Position numbers and translations under genes: made by a program
Shown: positions 35,330 through 45,790 of the stretch, one piece after another
How positions within the stretch are numbered: the first letter of the stretch is position 1
Layout: every line of letters begins with the position of its first letter
The notes under the pieces: generated by a model
Told to the model about the DNA's origin: nothing
The model's input: only the letters and a program-made list of their open reading frames with translations
The model's database searches: none
Source: Undaria pinnatifida
Taxonomy: Eukaryota > Sar > Phaeophyceae > Laminariales > Alariaceae
Direction: 5' to 3'
Length of the DNA stretch: 64,000 nucleotides
NCBI GenBank assembly: GCA_012845835.1
Contig: JABAKD010000026.1
Span: 10,096,199 to 10,160,198 of the forward strand

Positions 35330-36453
35330 GGGTAAGAATTTTAACAACACACCACGAAGCTATAACACAATGTATACCTCACCTAAAAATTGTTTTGTAT
35401 ACCACACCTAACATCAAGTCTGCTAGGATAACATACAATACCAGGCAGGTGATAAAAACTGATGCATCCCTTCTACAACCGTCAGATTTGTCCCCTCAAA
35501 GTATTTACAGCTTCCGCGCATATATTGAGTTGTCCCGCCCCCCCCACCCGCCCCGTTCCCCCAATCTCTCTTGTCCAAACGCCCCACCTGCAAAACAAAT
35601 TCTGCCAGAGTAATAAACACTCATTATATTTCTATCCGTCCATGATGTAGTTCCAACTCGTTTCCGACCCCCGCCCCTCCCGCCTTTCCCCCGCTCCCTC
35701 TTGTTCAAACGCCCCACCTAAAATCAAATCTGCCAAGAAGAATACACACTATCAGGCAGTTGATATCACGTCACTATGTTTCTAGCCCTCCATGCCGTAG
35801 CTCCAATTCACCCCGCCGCAACCCCCCTCCTTCTCCACCACTCGCACCATCGCCTAGACCAAGCAACATGCGTATAGCAAGCCCCTGCATCTATACAACC
35901 TAACGCTGTTGAAACCCTTTTCCCCCAACCCCCCCCCCCCCCCCGGAACCCCCCCGACCCCTTCGAATACCCCGCCCTCTCGTCACTGGTTGTACGACCT
36001 ACAGGATGATATACATGATAAACTGATGACGCATTCTTTCCACGACCGTCAGATTTGGCTCATGCATTAATTTCTAGCACAGATTGAGTTGCCCCCCCCC
36101 CCCCCCCCCCCCCTCCCCCGCTCTCTGTTGTCCAAACCCAGGCCCCCACGTCCGAAAAAAATCCACCCTCTCCTCACCGGTTATATGACTTACAGGATAC
36201 GCTTGATAAGCTGATGCATTTTCTTCCACAGCTGTGAAATTCTGTCCCCCTCAAAATAGGGCTTTATAGTTTCCGCGCACAGACTGACTTGCATCACCCT
36301 GTTGACCCTGATAGCTACACTGTGGTTCCAAGGGGAGTCGACCACCTATAACCCTAATGAGGATCCAGACCCAGTAATATAAACGATCGGAGTATCACAC
36401 ACAGCTTGAAAACATGAGTTTCGACAAAGTCTTCGATCTCACAGCTGGAGGGT
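35330..36453 (-). repeat. Fam-G copy, minus orientation
   Basis: It ends (its 5' end) with TTCGATCTCACAGCTGGAGGG at 36433-36453. C tracts at 35,930-35,945 and 36,093-36,115 are the complement of the family's G tracts. CTGCCAGAGTAATAAACAC and CTATAGTTTCCGCGCAC-type blocks are present. Confidence 0.75.
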
Positions 36454-36491
36454 ATGTATACACGAAGTATATCATAAAAATTAAAATAAAA

Positions 36492-38040
36492 TACACTCCA
36501 GCTGTGAGATCAAATATTTTGTCGAAACTCGTCTTTGCAAGCTGTGTGTGATACTCCGATCGCGCGTATCACGGGTTGTGTGTCCTCATTAAGGATATAG
36601 GTCGGCGACTCCCCTTGCAACTACAGTGTAGATGCCAGGGTCAACAGGGTGATGTTAGGCAGCCTGTGCGCGGAAGCTACAAAACCTCTTTCTGAGGGGG
36701 ACAAAATCTGACAGCTGTGGAAGGAAATGCATCAGTTTATCAAGTGGATACTGTAAGTCGAATATCCGGTGAGGGGAGGGCGGAGTTTTTAAGGACGTGG
36801 GGGCCTGATTTTGATCAAAAGGGGGGGCGGGAGGGGGGGGAAGGGTGGAAGGGCACGGGTGGGGCAGGTCTATTTGTGCGTGGAAACTATAAATATTTCT
36901 TGTGGGGGAGGGGGAATGTGGCGGGGGGGGCCCGGGGGCGGGGGGGGAGGGCTTCAGGTCGCATAGATGTAGGGGTTGGGTATACGCGGGGTGCTAGGTC
37001 TAGGCGATGTTGCGGGGGTTCGGTGAAGAAGGGGGCGTTGGGGACGGGGGTGGGTGGGAATTGCAGCAGCGGCATGGACGGCTCTGAAACGATAACGTGG
37101 CGATATCCAGGGCGTGGAAGTGTTTATTACTCTGGCGGATTTCGATAGTAGGTGGAGCGTTTATGCAGGAGGAAACGATGGGAACAAAAAAAAATAAAAG
37201 GCGGGGGAGGGCGGGGGGGGGGGGGGGGGGGGTTCGAGAGGTTTAGGTCACATATAATATTAAAATCAAGGATTTGGTCAACACTGCTGATGTTCGCAAC
37301 ATTGTGTGTAATCTTCCGATCGCGCGTATTTATCATATATGTAGGGGCCTACGATACGCGCGGTGCTGGGTCTAGGCGATTGGCGGGGTATGGAGAAGGA
37401 GGGGGCGTTGGAGGGGGGGAGGGGGGACGAATGAAAGCTACGTCATGGATGGCTAGAAAGATAATGACGTGATATCAATGGCTTATTACTGTTTATTACT
37501 CTGGCCGAATTCGATAGTAAGTGGGGCGTTTGAACGAACTGGGCGGGGAACAGAGGGAGGGGGGGGGGATGAGTTGGAGCTACGGCATGGAATGTAAGAT
37601 GGATAATAAGATGATATCAGCTGGCTGGTAGTGTTTACTACTTTGCCAGATTTTGATTTCAGGTGGTGCGTTTAAAGGAGAGGGATCGGGGGGGGGGGGC
37701 GAGCATTTCAATATGTGCGCGGAAACTATAAACCCTTGAAGGGGACGAATCTGACGGTTGCAGCAAGAAGACACCCCATTAAATCACCCGCCTCGTAATG
37801 TTTATTTTTCTAGAAGGTTTGATGTTACATGTAGTATGCAACCCAGTTCTTAGGTGTAGTAAACAACGTGTTGAAATCTTCATAATGTGTTATTGTACAT
37901 GGATCGAAGGATAGAATACTTCAATCGATAGGTACAATCATGTAGATACCATTGGTTTCTGACATAGCTAATTTTAAGATGCATATCGCCAAATACAACA
38001 GGCGAGGTGATGGTCATGCAATGTCACCGCCATTGAGAAC
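36492..38040 (+). repeat. Fam-G copy, plus orientation
   Basis: It starts TACACTCCAGCTGTGAGATC and follows the family order. G tracts lie at 36.90-36.95, 37.20-37.23 and 37.69 kb. It ends with GGCGAGGTGATGGTCATGC and GCCATTGAG. It is head to head with the previous copy, with only 38 bp between them. Confidence 0.75.
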
Positions 38041-38337
38041 GACAGGGAGAGATGCGAATCGTTTTTGTTTTGAAAGGAAGGCTTAGTGTACACGCGCTCA
38101 ATTACGTTTCTTCGTTATATATTATTAAACAGAACCCGGACAGAAGGCGGAGTATTAGTACATTATATTACAAACAGGTGGGTTGTATTTATCATTCATT
38201 GTAAAAATAGTCGTATTTTTTTGGCATAATAACGCATTCAGTGCACTAATACAACAATCCTAATAGACGGGGAAATAATGCAGAAAAAAAATATATATAT
38301 AAAGTACCTACGATTAATAGCGTATATTTAGTTCAAC

Positions 38338-39188
38338 GTTGCATAACCACATCACCTCGCTTGCTGTATTCGTAATATATATGAGCACCACACGTATAAC
38401 AAACCCCTCACCTAAAACCCTTCCTCCCCCCCCTCCCCCCCCCGCCCCATCCCCCCCCCCCCACCCCCCACCTTCCCAACCCCCCCCCAACCGATCCCAA
38501 CACCACCCCCTCGAACACTCCGCCCTCTCTCTACTCACGGATTGTACGACTTACCCCAGGATATACATGATAAACTGATGAATTCTTCCCAAGACCGTCA
38601 CATTTATCCCCTCAAAATAATGTATTGTTTCCACGCACAGATTGAGCTGCCCCACACGCCCCACCCCTGCCCCACCCCCCCCCCGCATGATAAACTGGTG
38701 TATTTTTTAAATTTTTATTTTATTTATTTATTTATTTATTTTTCCCGCAAAACCGTCAGATTTATCCCCTTGAAAGGATTTATAGCTTACACGCACAAAT
38801 TGCCCGCCCGTCCGACCCCCCCCCCCTTTCCCCCCCCCCCGCCCCCTCCAACCCCGCTCGCCTTTGATCGAAACCAGGCCCCCACGTCCTTCGAAACTCC
38901 CCCCCCGCCTCACCGGTTATTCGACTTACAGGATTCACTTGATAAAAGGATACATTTCCCTCCACAGCTGTCATATTTTGTCCCCCTCAAAAACGGGTTT
39001 TATAGTTTCCGCGCACAGACTGACTAAAATCACCCTGTTGACCCTGATAGCTACACTGTAGTTGTTGGGAATTCACCGACCTATATTGTTAATGAGGACA
39101 CACAACTCGTAATACGCGCGATCGGAGCATCACACACAGCTTGCAAAAATGAGTTTCGACGAAATCTTCGATCTCACAGCTGGAGGGT
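38338..39188 (-). repeat. Fam-G copy, minus orientation, shortened
   Basis: It runs from ACATCACCTCGCTTGCTGTA to CTTCGATCTCACAGCTGGAG in reverse family order. It has C tracts at 38.43-38.47, 38.68 and 38.82-38.84 kb and a (TTTA)n stretch at 38.72-38.74 kb. Confidence 0.7.
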
Positions 39189-39278
39189 ATTTTCATTTAT
39201 ATATATATATAAATATCTGTCTTAGAATTGGCGACCTTAGAGCCCCACATCGACACGATGAAAACGATGGGCGTAAAA

Positions 39279-39700
39279 TCGTGCATGAGCTATTAATAAC
39301 AATAATGTGAGAAGGAAGTACAGGCAGATAATTTAAATGTGCGGTAGACCACACTACCAACATATTAACGTCTGCATAATCGCCTCCCAACCTATGTCAA
39401 ACGAAGTATGACTAACGAAGTAACGTCATTGAACGTGGGAACACCAAGCGTTTCTTTCAACACACTGTTGATTCGCACATCACCCCCTCGTGCATGAGCT
39501 ATTAATAACAATAATGTGAGAAGGAAGTACAGGAAGATAATTTAAATGTGCGGTAGACCACACTACCAACATATTAACGTCTGCATAATTGCCTCCCAAC
39601 CTATGTCAAACGAAGTATGACTAACGAAGTAACGTCATTGAGCGTGGGAACACCAAGCGTTTCTTTCAACACACTGTTGATTCGCCCATCACCCCCTCGT
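39279..39700. repeat. 211-bp tandem duplication
   Basis: CGTGCATGAGCTATTAATAA begins at 39279 and again at 39490. The two copies are nearly identical (CAGGCAG against CAGGAAG, AATCGC against AATTGC, GAACG against GAGCG), so the duplication is recent. Confidence 0.9.
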
Positions 39701-40892
39701 GCTCAATGGTGGTGACATCGAATGACCATATCACCTCGCCTGTTGTATTTTGCAATATGTATCTCTTCCTTACAATTGGCGATGTCAGAGCCCCACACCA
39801 GCACGGTAAAATCATGGTAATTACATGGTTGTGCCTGTCGGTGGAAATATTATATTTTGCGATCCATGTACAACAACCAAATATAAAGTTTTAACACGTG
39901 GTTTGCCACACATAAAGATTGTGTTGCATACCACACCTAACATCAAATCTGCAGGAATAACAAGTAGATATGATGTTAGATCTAGCTCAAGCTTCCTCAC
40001 CTAAAGTAAAAACTTCAGCACTTTCCATTATAGTGCACAAGAAAAAAGATCCCTCCCCAAACAAACTCACCCATATAATATAGTACAAGTACCAACGGCG
40101 CGGCTTGCAAAGGTGAGTATAAACCTGAAATTCGTCGAACTCACGGCTGACATCCTTGAAATATTTTCAATAGAATATACAATAATACCAGGCAGGTGAT
40201 ACAAAGGGATGTATTCTTGCTAAATCCGTCAGATTTGTCCCCTTCAAGTATTTATAGTTTCCGCGTCCATATTGAAGTGTCCCGCCCGCCCCCGCCCCCC
40301 CCGCCCCCTGATCCCTCTCGTTCAAACGCCCCGTTAACAATAAAAATCTGCCAGAGTAGTAAAAACCTACCAGCCATCTGATATCACCTCAGTATCTTTC
40401 TAGCCATCCATGCTGTATCTCCAATTCATTTCGCCCAACCCCCTTACCCCCGCCCGCCATTTGTTTCCCGATCCTTCTCGTTTAAACGACAAGAGTAATA
40501 AACGCTTCTACGCAATTGATATCACGTCATAATATTTCTAGCTATTGATGATGTAGCTATAATCCCCCCCATCCCCCCCCGACGCTCCCTCCTTCCCCAC
40601 CACCCGCAGCACGAGTGCCTAGACCTAGCACCACGCGTATAGCAAGCCCCTACGTATATACGTAATACGCGCGATCGGAGTATCACACACAGCTTGTGAA
40701 GATGAATTTCGACAAAATTTTCGATCTCACAGCTGGAGTGTACACTTTGTTTTGTAGTATACGTGACCTGAACCTGTTAAAAACCCTTTCACCCCCCCTC
40801 TCACCTCGAACCCCCCCCCCCCTCTTTTTTTTTTCTCCCTCTCCTTCTTGCATAAAAAAGCCCAACCTAACATCGACATCTGCCAAAGTAAT
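39698..40892 (-). repeat. Fam-G copy, left part, interrupted by element 3
   Basis: It begins with CTCAATGGTGGTGACATCG (the family's 3' end reversed) and passes an internal TTCGATCTCACAGCTGGAG at 40,722-40,740. It stops at the TAAT target duplication (40889-40892). It resumes after element 3 at 52,102. A Fam-B end lies inside at 40.05-40.17 kb. Confidence 0.75.
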
Positions 40893-41320
40893 TGTAACGA
40901 ACGGATAAAGAGCTTTTTTAGATACACTTACCCAAGTCTCCAATCTCTTGTCCCAAATCTCTCACCGCTTCTAGTTCGTTTCCCCTTCGTGTCTACCTTC
41001 AGGCTGATTCCTCCCGTCTGCTTGTTGCAACAGCTGCCTGCAAACACCAGTCTCGTCTCACGCAGTCCTCTTCCAAGCGCTCGTACAATATAACAGCTCT
41101 CCGGATGAAACCTCCAACAATGCCTCACGGTAACGATCGCTGTACTCAACCTTGGTTCGCAGTCACCCACGCTCGTGTCAGATCAAGCTCAGGTGCCCTT
41201 TTCCCTCGTTTGGTTTTGTGTGTTTTAGCGGCACGCTTTCTAGATTGATCGGCGTTATACAGACCTAGGCAGCATTCCGCCACGGGGTTTCATATGACGT
41301 CATGTCAATCCGCCGGAACA
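40893..41320 (-). repeat. 3' LTR of element 3
   Basis: In plus coordinates it reads TGTAACGAACGGATAAAGAG at the left and AATCCGCCGGAACA at the right. On the coding strand it therefore starts TGTTCCGGCGG and ends CGTTCGTTACA, with TG...CA termini. Just inside (41321-41330) is GCTGGGGGGG on the minus strand, a plausible plus-strand priming tract. Confidence 0.85.
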
Positions 41321-41630
41321 CCCCCCCAGCACGGCTTCTCAGGAATACCGTGCTAACCGGGTTGCGGATACACTGGAGTAAGAGTGAGGGCCTTTTCCCA
41401 TACATAGTGTACCCTAAGGCTCGAATAAGTGGCGTCTACCATTTTCATGGATAGGCGCCTCTCAGGGGGTAGGGACCCTGGAACGTCGGGTTTTTTTCGC
41501 ATTAGGTCTCAGATCGTTACTGCTGGACTTGCTAGAATTTCTCATCAAACTCACCAGCTGAAAGCCTCTTATCGACCACTTCGCGGGTTTTCCTAATTAC
41601 CCGGGTAGGCCGAGGCCTTGATTCTCCTCT
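41321..41630 (-). other. 3' untranslated region of element 3
   Basis: The segment lies between the last ORF and the 3' LTR. No coding motif is seen. Confidence 0.5.
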
Positions 41631-42149
41631 CTAATCGATCTTCGGCCAACGTCTTCTCCCTTTCTCCATCGGACTCCATTTCACGTTCCTCGTATACGGG
41701 GAACCGGATTGCGAATTTCCGGTCCTCCAACCTTTCAGGATTTCACATTCGTTGAGCTCCTCCCAATCTCCGTCTGCGTACCGAACCCGCCAGTACGGTA
41801 ACTTGTAGTCGAAGACCTTTGAAAGGTGACGCTTCTTTTTTCCTTCAGCGTCCGCGAATTCCCTCCAGATCACGGTCCTCACGGGGTGTTGTTTATACGC
41901 TTGTCCGCGGTCGATCCCATCTCTTTCCTTCCGCGTTAGGGTCGAAGTTGGTCTTACCCGGCACTCCGCTCTGTGATACATTTCCCACAGCGCATGGAAA
42001 ACATCCAACTGTAAAGGGGTGAAACTGTCTCGTGCCTCCTCTTCGGACAGCCACTGCGACTCTGTGCCATCCACGAACCGTCCCTTGTACCGCCACTTCC
42101 TAGCGTTGCCTTGACTCATCGCAGCCTTTCTGTCTATTAGGGTATACAT
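41631..42149 (-). CDS. Element 3 C-terminal ORF, Tudor/chromo-like reader
   Basis: This is a 172-residue ORF starting at an ATG 9 bases past the integrase stop, in a different frame. Residues about 17-60 (KWRYKGRFVDGTESQWLS) resemble a chromo-barrel-type strand pattern. Residues about 92-138 (VIWREF, then VFDYKLPYWRVRYADGDWEE, then LNECEIL) match Tudor domains of the plant PTM/DIR17 type, where YxVRYxDGDxEEL is typical. Such domains read modified histone tails and would aim integration. Whether it is made by frameshifting, reinitiation or a spliced message is unknown. A basic tail ends the ORF. Confidence 0.6.
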   Translation of the reverse strand: MYTLIDRKAAMSQGNARKWRYKGRFVDGTESQWLSEEEARDSFTPLQLDVFHALWEMYHRAECRVRPTSTLTRKERDGIDRGQAYKQHPVRTVIWREFADAEGKKKRHLSKVFDYKLPYWRVRYADGDWEELNECEILKGWRTGNSQSGSPYTRNVKWSPMEKGRRRWPKID

Positions 42150-42157
42150 AGGCGACG

Positions 42158-43615
42158 CTACAATCGACGGCTCCGCTTGTCCGAAGTCAACTCCCCATGC
42201 CAGGTGAGAAATTCGTTTTCGAATTCGTGACGGAGGTCGTCCGGACGTAAGTGGAACATGTAGATATTCGATGCTGACGCCCGTCGTCGGCGAATCCCTC
42301 GCCCATTCATCGTGACGATGTAGCTGAGTCCTGGTAAGACAACTTCAGTCACCTCACAAGGTCCGGTCCAGTGCTCGTGGGCTGGTTTATGATGTATCCC
42401 TTCCCTTGCCATCACAGACTCCGCCTCCTTCACCAGCACCTTATCTCCGACCACAACACGGGTTCCCACCGAGGTCCGACCGATTTCAGCATTCCGACTC
42501 TCACGACGTTTCTGCCTGTCTTCATGTCTTTTCGATAGAGCCATCCGTATATCCCGTACCTCCTTGTACGCTTGACGTTTGTCGGCCACGTAACTGTACA
42601 TCCCGCCTCTGAAATCACCACCATCTATCTCGGGTTGCGTAACATCAAGTTGCGTGCGTGCATCATGACCGAAGAAAAGACGGAAGGGAGTTGGCTTCCC
42701 CGGTAAGCGCAGGTCCGGCGTGGTACGAGGGATCCACAGTGCCGGCTGTACGTACTCGTCCCATCTGCGAGGCCAGGTCTTGCACAGTTCTCCTAGTGCT
42801 TCGTGTAGCCACCCTCCCAGTCTCTCCACCGTCCCCTGTGCACGTGGATGATCGGCAGGCCCATAGGCGATGGTCACGTTCAACCACTTACATAAGTGTT
42901 GCATCACCTCTGCCGTAAACTCGGATCCCGGATCACTGCGAACATCCAGCGGTAGCCCAAAAGTAAGCACCACTTCGAGCAGTTTCCTCGCTACTCCGAT
43001 TGCTTCTTTCGTAGGGAGTAGAAAGGCGAACAAGAACTTGCTGGCTTGGTCGACTGCTACCAGTAGAACGTTATTGCCTGCGTCTGTCTTCACCCCCATG
43101 TCCTTGATGTCGACTTCGAGTACTTCCCCGGGTCGTAGAAACCTCGACGGTAGCATGTCAACCCGTTGACTCGCTGACCGCTTGCGACGTCTGCACCCAC
43201 ACGAGAGGACGAAGTCTCTAACGTCCTTGATGAGTGTGGGCCAGCAGTACCGATGACTAGTTAAGGCTGTAGTTCTCGCCGTCCCCGGATGCCCATAGGT
43301 GCTGTGCGCCAGCGCCATAATCCCTGGAACGAGAGATCGGGGAACTGCAAGTCTTGGGATCTTTCCCCGAGGTGCTACCCACAAGAGGCCGTTATTATCC
43401 ATCACATATTCGCCACCTCTTGATCCTCGGTTTCCCGCTTTCTGGAGTTCTTTCCGAATCTTGCCGAGTACCACATCTTCGCACTGCCTCTGCATCAGCT
43501 GTGGCAAATCCTGGAGAATAGCTGTCACCCTTTCCAGCATGGATGGCTCTGACCGCCGGGGTCCCTTGGCCTCTTTCCCTGATCCGCTTGAACGGCTGCT
43601 GGTGTGCTTTGGCAT
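42158..43615 (-). CDS. Element 3 integrase
   Basis: This is a 485-residue ORF in the same frame as the upstream ORF, separated by one TGA (43628-43630) and four codons. Residues 70-100 form an N-terminal extension. The zinc region has His104, His109, Cys139 and Cys141, with Cys-x-Cys instead of the usual Cys-x2-Cys. The catalytic core has Asp169 (LEVDIKDMG), Asp228 (VRSDPGSEF) and Glu264 (GTVERLGG), a perfect DD35E. Residues 380-460 form the small C-terminal domain (VGDKVLV, HWTGPCEV, FHLRPDDL). Integrase inserts the cDNA into chromosomes, and the TAAT duplication fits a staggered four-base cut. The frame has no lesion. Confidence 0.85.
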   Translation of the reverse strand: MPKHTSSRSSGSGKEAKGPRRSEPSMLERVTAILQDLPQLMQRQCEDVVLGKIRKELQKAGNRGSRGGEYVMDNNGLLWVAPRGKIPRLAVPRSLVPGIMALAHSTYGHPGTARTTALTSHRYCWPTLIKDVRDFVLSCGCRRRKRSASQRVDMLPSRFLRPGEVLEVDIKDMGVKTDAGNNVLLVAVDQASKFLFAFLLPTKEAIGVARKLLEVVLTFGLPLDVRSDPGSEFTAEVMQHLCKWLNVTIAYGPADHPRAQGTVERLGGWLHEALGELCKTWPRRWDEYVQPALWIPRTTPDLRLPGKPTPFRLFFGHDARTQLDVTQPEIDGGDFRGGMYSYVADKRQAYKEVRDIRMALSKRHEDRQKRRESRNAEIGRTSVGTRVVVGDKVLVKEAESVMAREGIHHKPAHEHWTGPCEVTEVVLPGLSYIVTMNGRGIRRRRASASNIYMFHLRPDDLRHEFENEFLTWHGELTSDKRSRRL

Positions 43616-43627
43616 TCCTCCAACGGA

Positions 43628-45790
43628 TCACGTTGCCGTTTCGGTGTCGGGATGGGCTCTCTCTGTGTCCTGCGTTTTGCGTGGGCGATCAACTTCCACT
43701 GGTAGTTCAGTAGTGGTGACCGTCTGCCCCGTTGCATTCTCCATCTCCTCCTCCTCAGGTAACGGCGGTTCTGCCTCCGAGACAACCTCCGGTTCCTGGG
43801 AAGTGGCCTTTGCCTGCGATCTCGTGACCGTTCTTGTCACCTCAAAGGCTTTTGATGCTGCGAGGAATCCCTCAACCACCACGCAGGCCACTCCTTCTAG
43901 TTCCGCCACCTCTGGTATCGGTTTTCCCAGTAAGCTTTGAACAGCTAGTTCAACTAATACTGCTCGTAGCATTAGAGGAGCCGTAAAATCCGCAATGACG
44001 TTTGCCGCTGCCCTTTTGCTGACCGTCTGCGGTATCACGTAGTGTTCCTGCCCTGTGGTGATTTTGGCGTAGTGGTTGAAGTGCAACTTTTCGACTTCTT
44101 CAAGGCGTGCCGCATCCGCTGGGTGTGCGATATACCCTTCGGTTGGCTTTTGCCTCATTATGTGAGCACGGTTCAAATAGATGATGGGTTCGTTGAACGA
44201 GAAAATCGCTCGCTCTCCGTTACCTCTCTTCAGAAAGTATGCGCCTCTTCGTCCGAGAAATTCCTCTAATTCCTGAACTGGTTGCTTTACCTTCTCCAAC
44301 CTCCGCTTCCAAACGGCTATCTTCCCTTTTGTGGCAAGGCCTTCATTGACTCCTACCACGAATGTCCGTTTCCTCCTCCACGGAATCCCTACATGGCTCG
44401 CTAGTATCTCCGCTTTGTCCACGATGTATAACTCGCGTTCCAAAGCGGAGCGAGTCTCGTCGTTCCATTCCGTCGTTCGCAGAAGGTTGCCCAAACATTC
44501 GAGTATGAAATCTCGCGCGTCTGAAGCGATGGCAACTTGAGCTAGGCTACTCGCTCCGGATATTCCTTCCTTCTCACGTATCCCTTCAAACCTCCTGCAG
44601 GTGTCACCGATGAACACGTCTGGTTTCACCTCTCTCAACATGGTTAGGCATTCCTGCGACCATGTTGTCACCTTAAGTAGCTTCGCACCGTTGTCCAGTC
44701 CGTTTGCTCTGATGCATTCCAGTGCTCTCCAGTCCTGGTCTACTGCTCCTCTGACCGTCAGCAATCCCTCTGGTGCAAGGATGCCCCCTTCCCCCCCACA
44801 GTCGAGTATGACCACCACTGGAAGCTCCAGTGCGATGACAAGCTTGGCCTGTTGAGTATCTGCCTCTGATGGGTCTGCGGGTGTGAGTGCGACGACTGCA
44901 AGTACTGTAAGACTTTGAGTACTAGATCCGTCCACATCTTCTACTCCTAAGGTTTCGAGGTGTACGCCGTCGAGCACTGGCCCCTGTGGCCCTTTGTAAA
45001 CGTTTGGCAACGACTCGTCTCCTGGAAAAGAGTCGTCGAAATCTTCGATCACGATGCTCGTGTTCGGTAACCGCGACATGGCGTCTGGGAGCTGATGTTG
45101 TGTCCCCGGCCTCCACTTCAAGGTTATGTCGTGCTCCATCAACCTCAGAGCCCAGCGGTGGTATTTCGGTGTGAGAGATTGGCGTTTGAAGAGCCAAGTC
45201 AACGCCGAACAGTCCGTGATGAGCGTGAACGGTCGCCCCCAAAGATAGGGTTGGAATTTGCTCACTGCCCACATGACCGATATGCATTCACGGTCTGTTG
45301 CTGACCTTTTGGAGTCTCCTCTCGACCATCGTTTGCTGCCGTACGCGATCACCTTCTCCATTCCTTCGATGCATTGTGTTAGCACCGCTCCTGCTCCTAT
45401 CTCTCTGGTATCGGTGGACAGCGAGAACGGTTCTGTCCACACCGGCAGGGCTAGGATTGGAGGTGACGTCAAAGCCTCGATAAGCGCATTAAAAACTTTG
45501 TTCTTCTCTTCTCTCCGCGGGACTTTCTCTTTCTTCGCTCTCTTGGTTCCGAACCTTGGATCTCTCAGCAAGTCGGAAATGGGCGCCACAACTGTGCTAT
45601 ACTGGGGTGCGAATTGCCGTAAGTACCTTGTCATGCCCAGCAACACTCGCACTTCCTCCACCGTGTTCGGCCTTGACAGCTGCGTGATAGAATCGATCTT
45701 TCTCGGGGCCGGCCTGGTACCAAGTCTATCCACGATTATGCTGACGAACTCCATGACCGACTGACAGAAATGCGATTTCTGAAGATTCAC
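43628..45790 (-). CDS. Element 3 pol: RT end, RNase H and cytosine-methyltransferase-like domain
   Basis: This is a 720-codon open frame. Its first codon is an internal GTG, and the protein really continues from RT. Residues 1-90: RT thumb and connection (TVEEVRVLLGMTRYLRQFAP). Residues 96-240: RNase H with Asp127, Glu168, Asp193 and Asp236 all present. Residues about 324-618: a C5-cytosine methyltransferase-like fold. Motif I is VVILDCGGEGG. The motif II region is VRGAVDQDWRALECIRAN. Motif IV is DVFIGDTCRRFEG, where PCQ is replaced by TCR but the Cys is kept. Motif VI is FILECLGNLL, with ECL instead of ENV. Motif VIII is GIPWRRKRTFVVGV (family VPQRRKRVFIVG). A motif X-like NVIADFTAPLMLRAVL follows. 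Residues 640-720 are an acidic linker. The methyltransferase may be inactive or altered, but its frame is intact. Confidence 0.8.
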   Translation of the reverse strand: MNLQKSHFCQSVMEFVSIIVDRLGTRPAPRKIDSITQLSRPNTVEEVRVLLGMTRYLRQFAPQYSTVVAPISDLLRDPRFGTKRAKKEKVPRREEKNKVFNALIEALTSPPILALPVWTEPFSLSTDTREIGAGAVLTQCIEGMEKVIAYGSKRWSRGDSKRSATDRECISVMWAVSKFQPYLWGRPFTLITDCSALTWLFKRQSLTPKYHRWALRLMEHDITLKWRPGTQHQLPDAMSRLPNTSIVIEDFDDSFPGDESLPNVYKGPQGPVLDGVHLETLGVEDVDGSSTQSLTVLAVVALTPADPSEADTQQAKLVIALELPVVVILDCGGEGGILAPEGLLTVRGAVDQDWRALECIRANGLDNGAKLLKVTTWSQECLTMLREVKPDVFIGDTCRRFEGIREKEGISGASSLAQVAIASDARDFILECLGNLLRTTEWNDETRSALERELYIVDKAEILASHVGIPWRRKRTFVVGVNEGLATKGKIAVWKRRLEKVKQPVQELEEFLGRRGAYFLKRGNGERAIFSFNEPIIYLNRAHIMRQKPTEGYIAHPADAARLEEVEKLHFNHYAKITTGQEHYVIPQTVSKRAAANVIADFTAPLMLRAVLVELAVQSLLGKPIPEVAELEGVACVVVEGFLAASKAFEVTRTVTRSQAKATSQEPEVVSEAEPPLPEEEEMENATGQTVTTTELPVEVDRPRKTQDTERAHPDTETAT
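43937..44821 (-). other. Cytosine-methyltransferase-like domain (part of element 3 pol)
   Basis: The domain lies between RNase H and integrase. Catalytic-loop and ENV residues deviate from the family, whereas the motif VIII QRRKR-type segment is nearly canonical. C5 methyltransferases move a methyl group from S-adenosylmethionine to cytosine in DNA. Retrotransposons that carry such enzymes have been reported in a few protists and algae. A role in marking or protecting element DNA is possible but inferred. A degenerate domain kept for DNA binding is the main alternative. Confidence 0.7.

Noticed and set aside
45785-45790. GTG at 45,790 as a real start codon for the 720-codon ORF
   Set aside because: RT sequence continues upstream in this frame to about 45,855 (TLEDQWGLLRETLECL), so the GTG is an internal Val codon.
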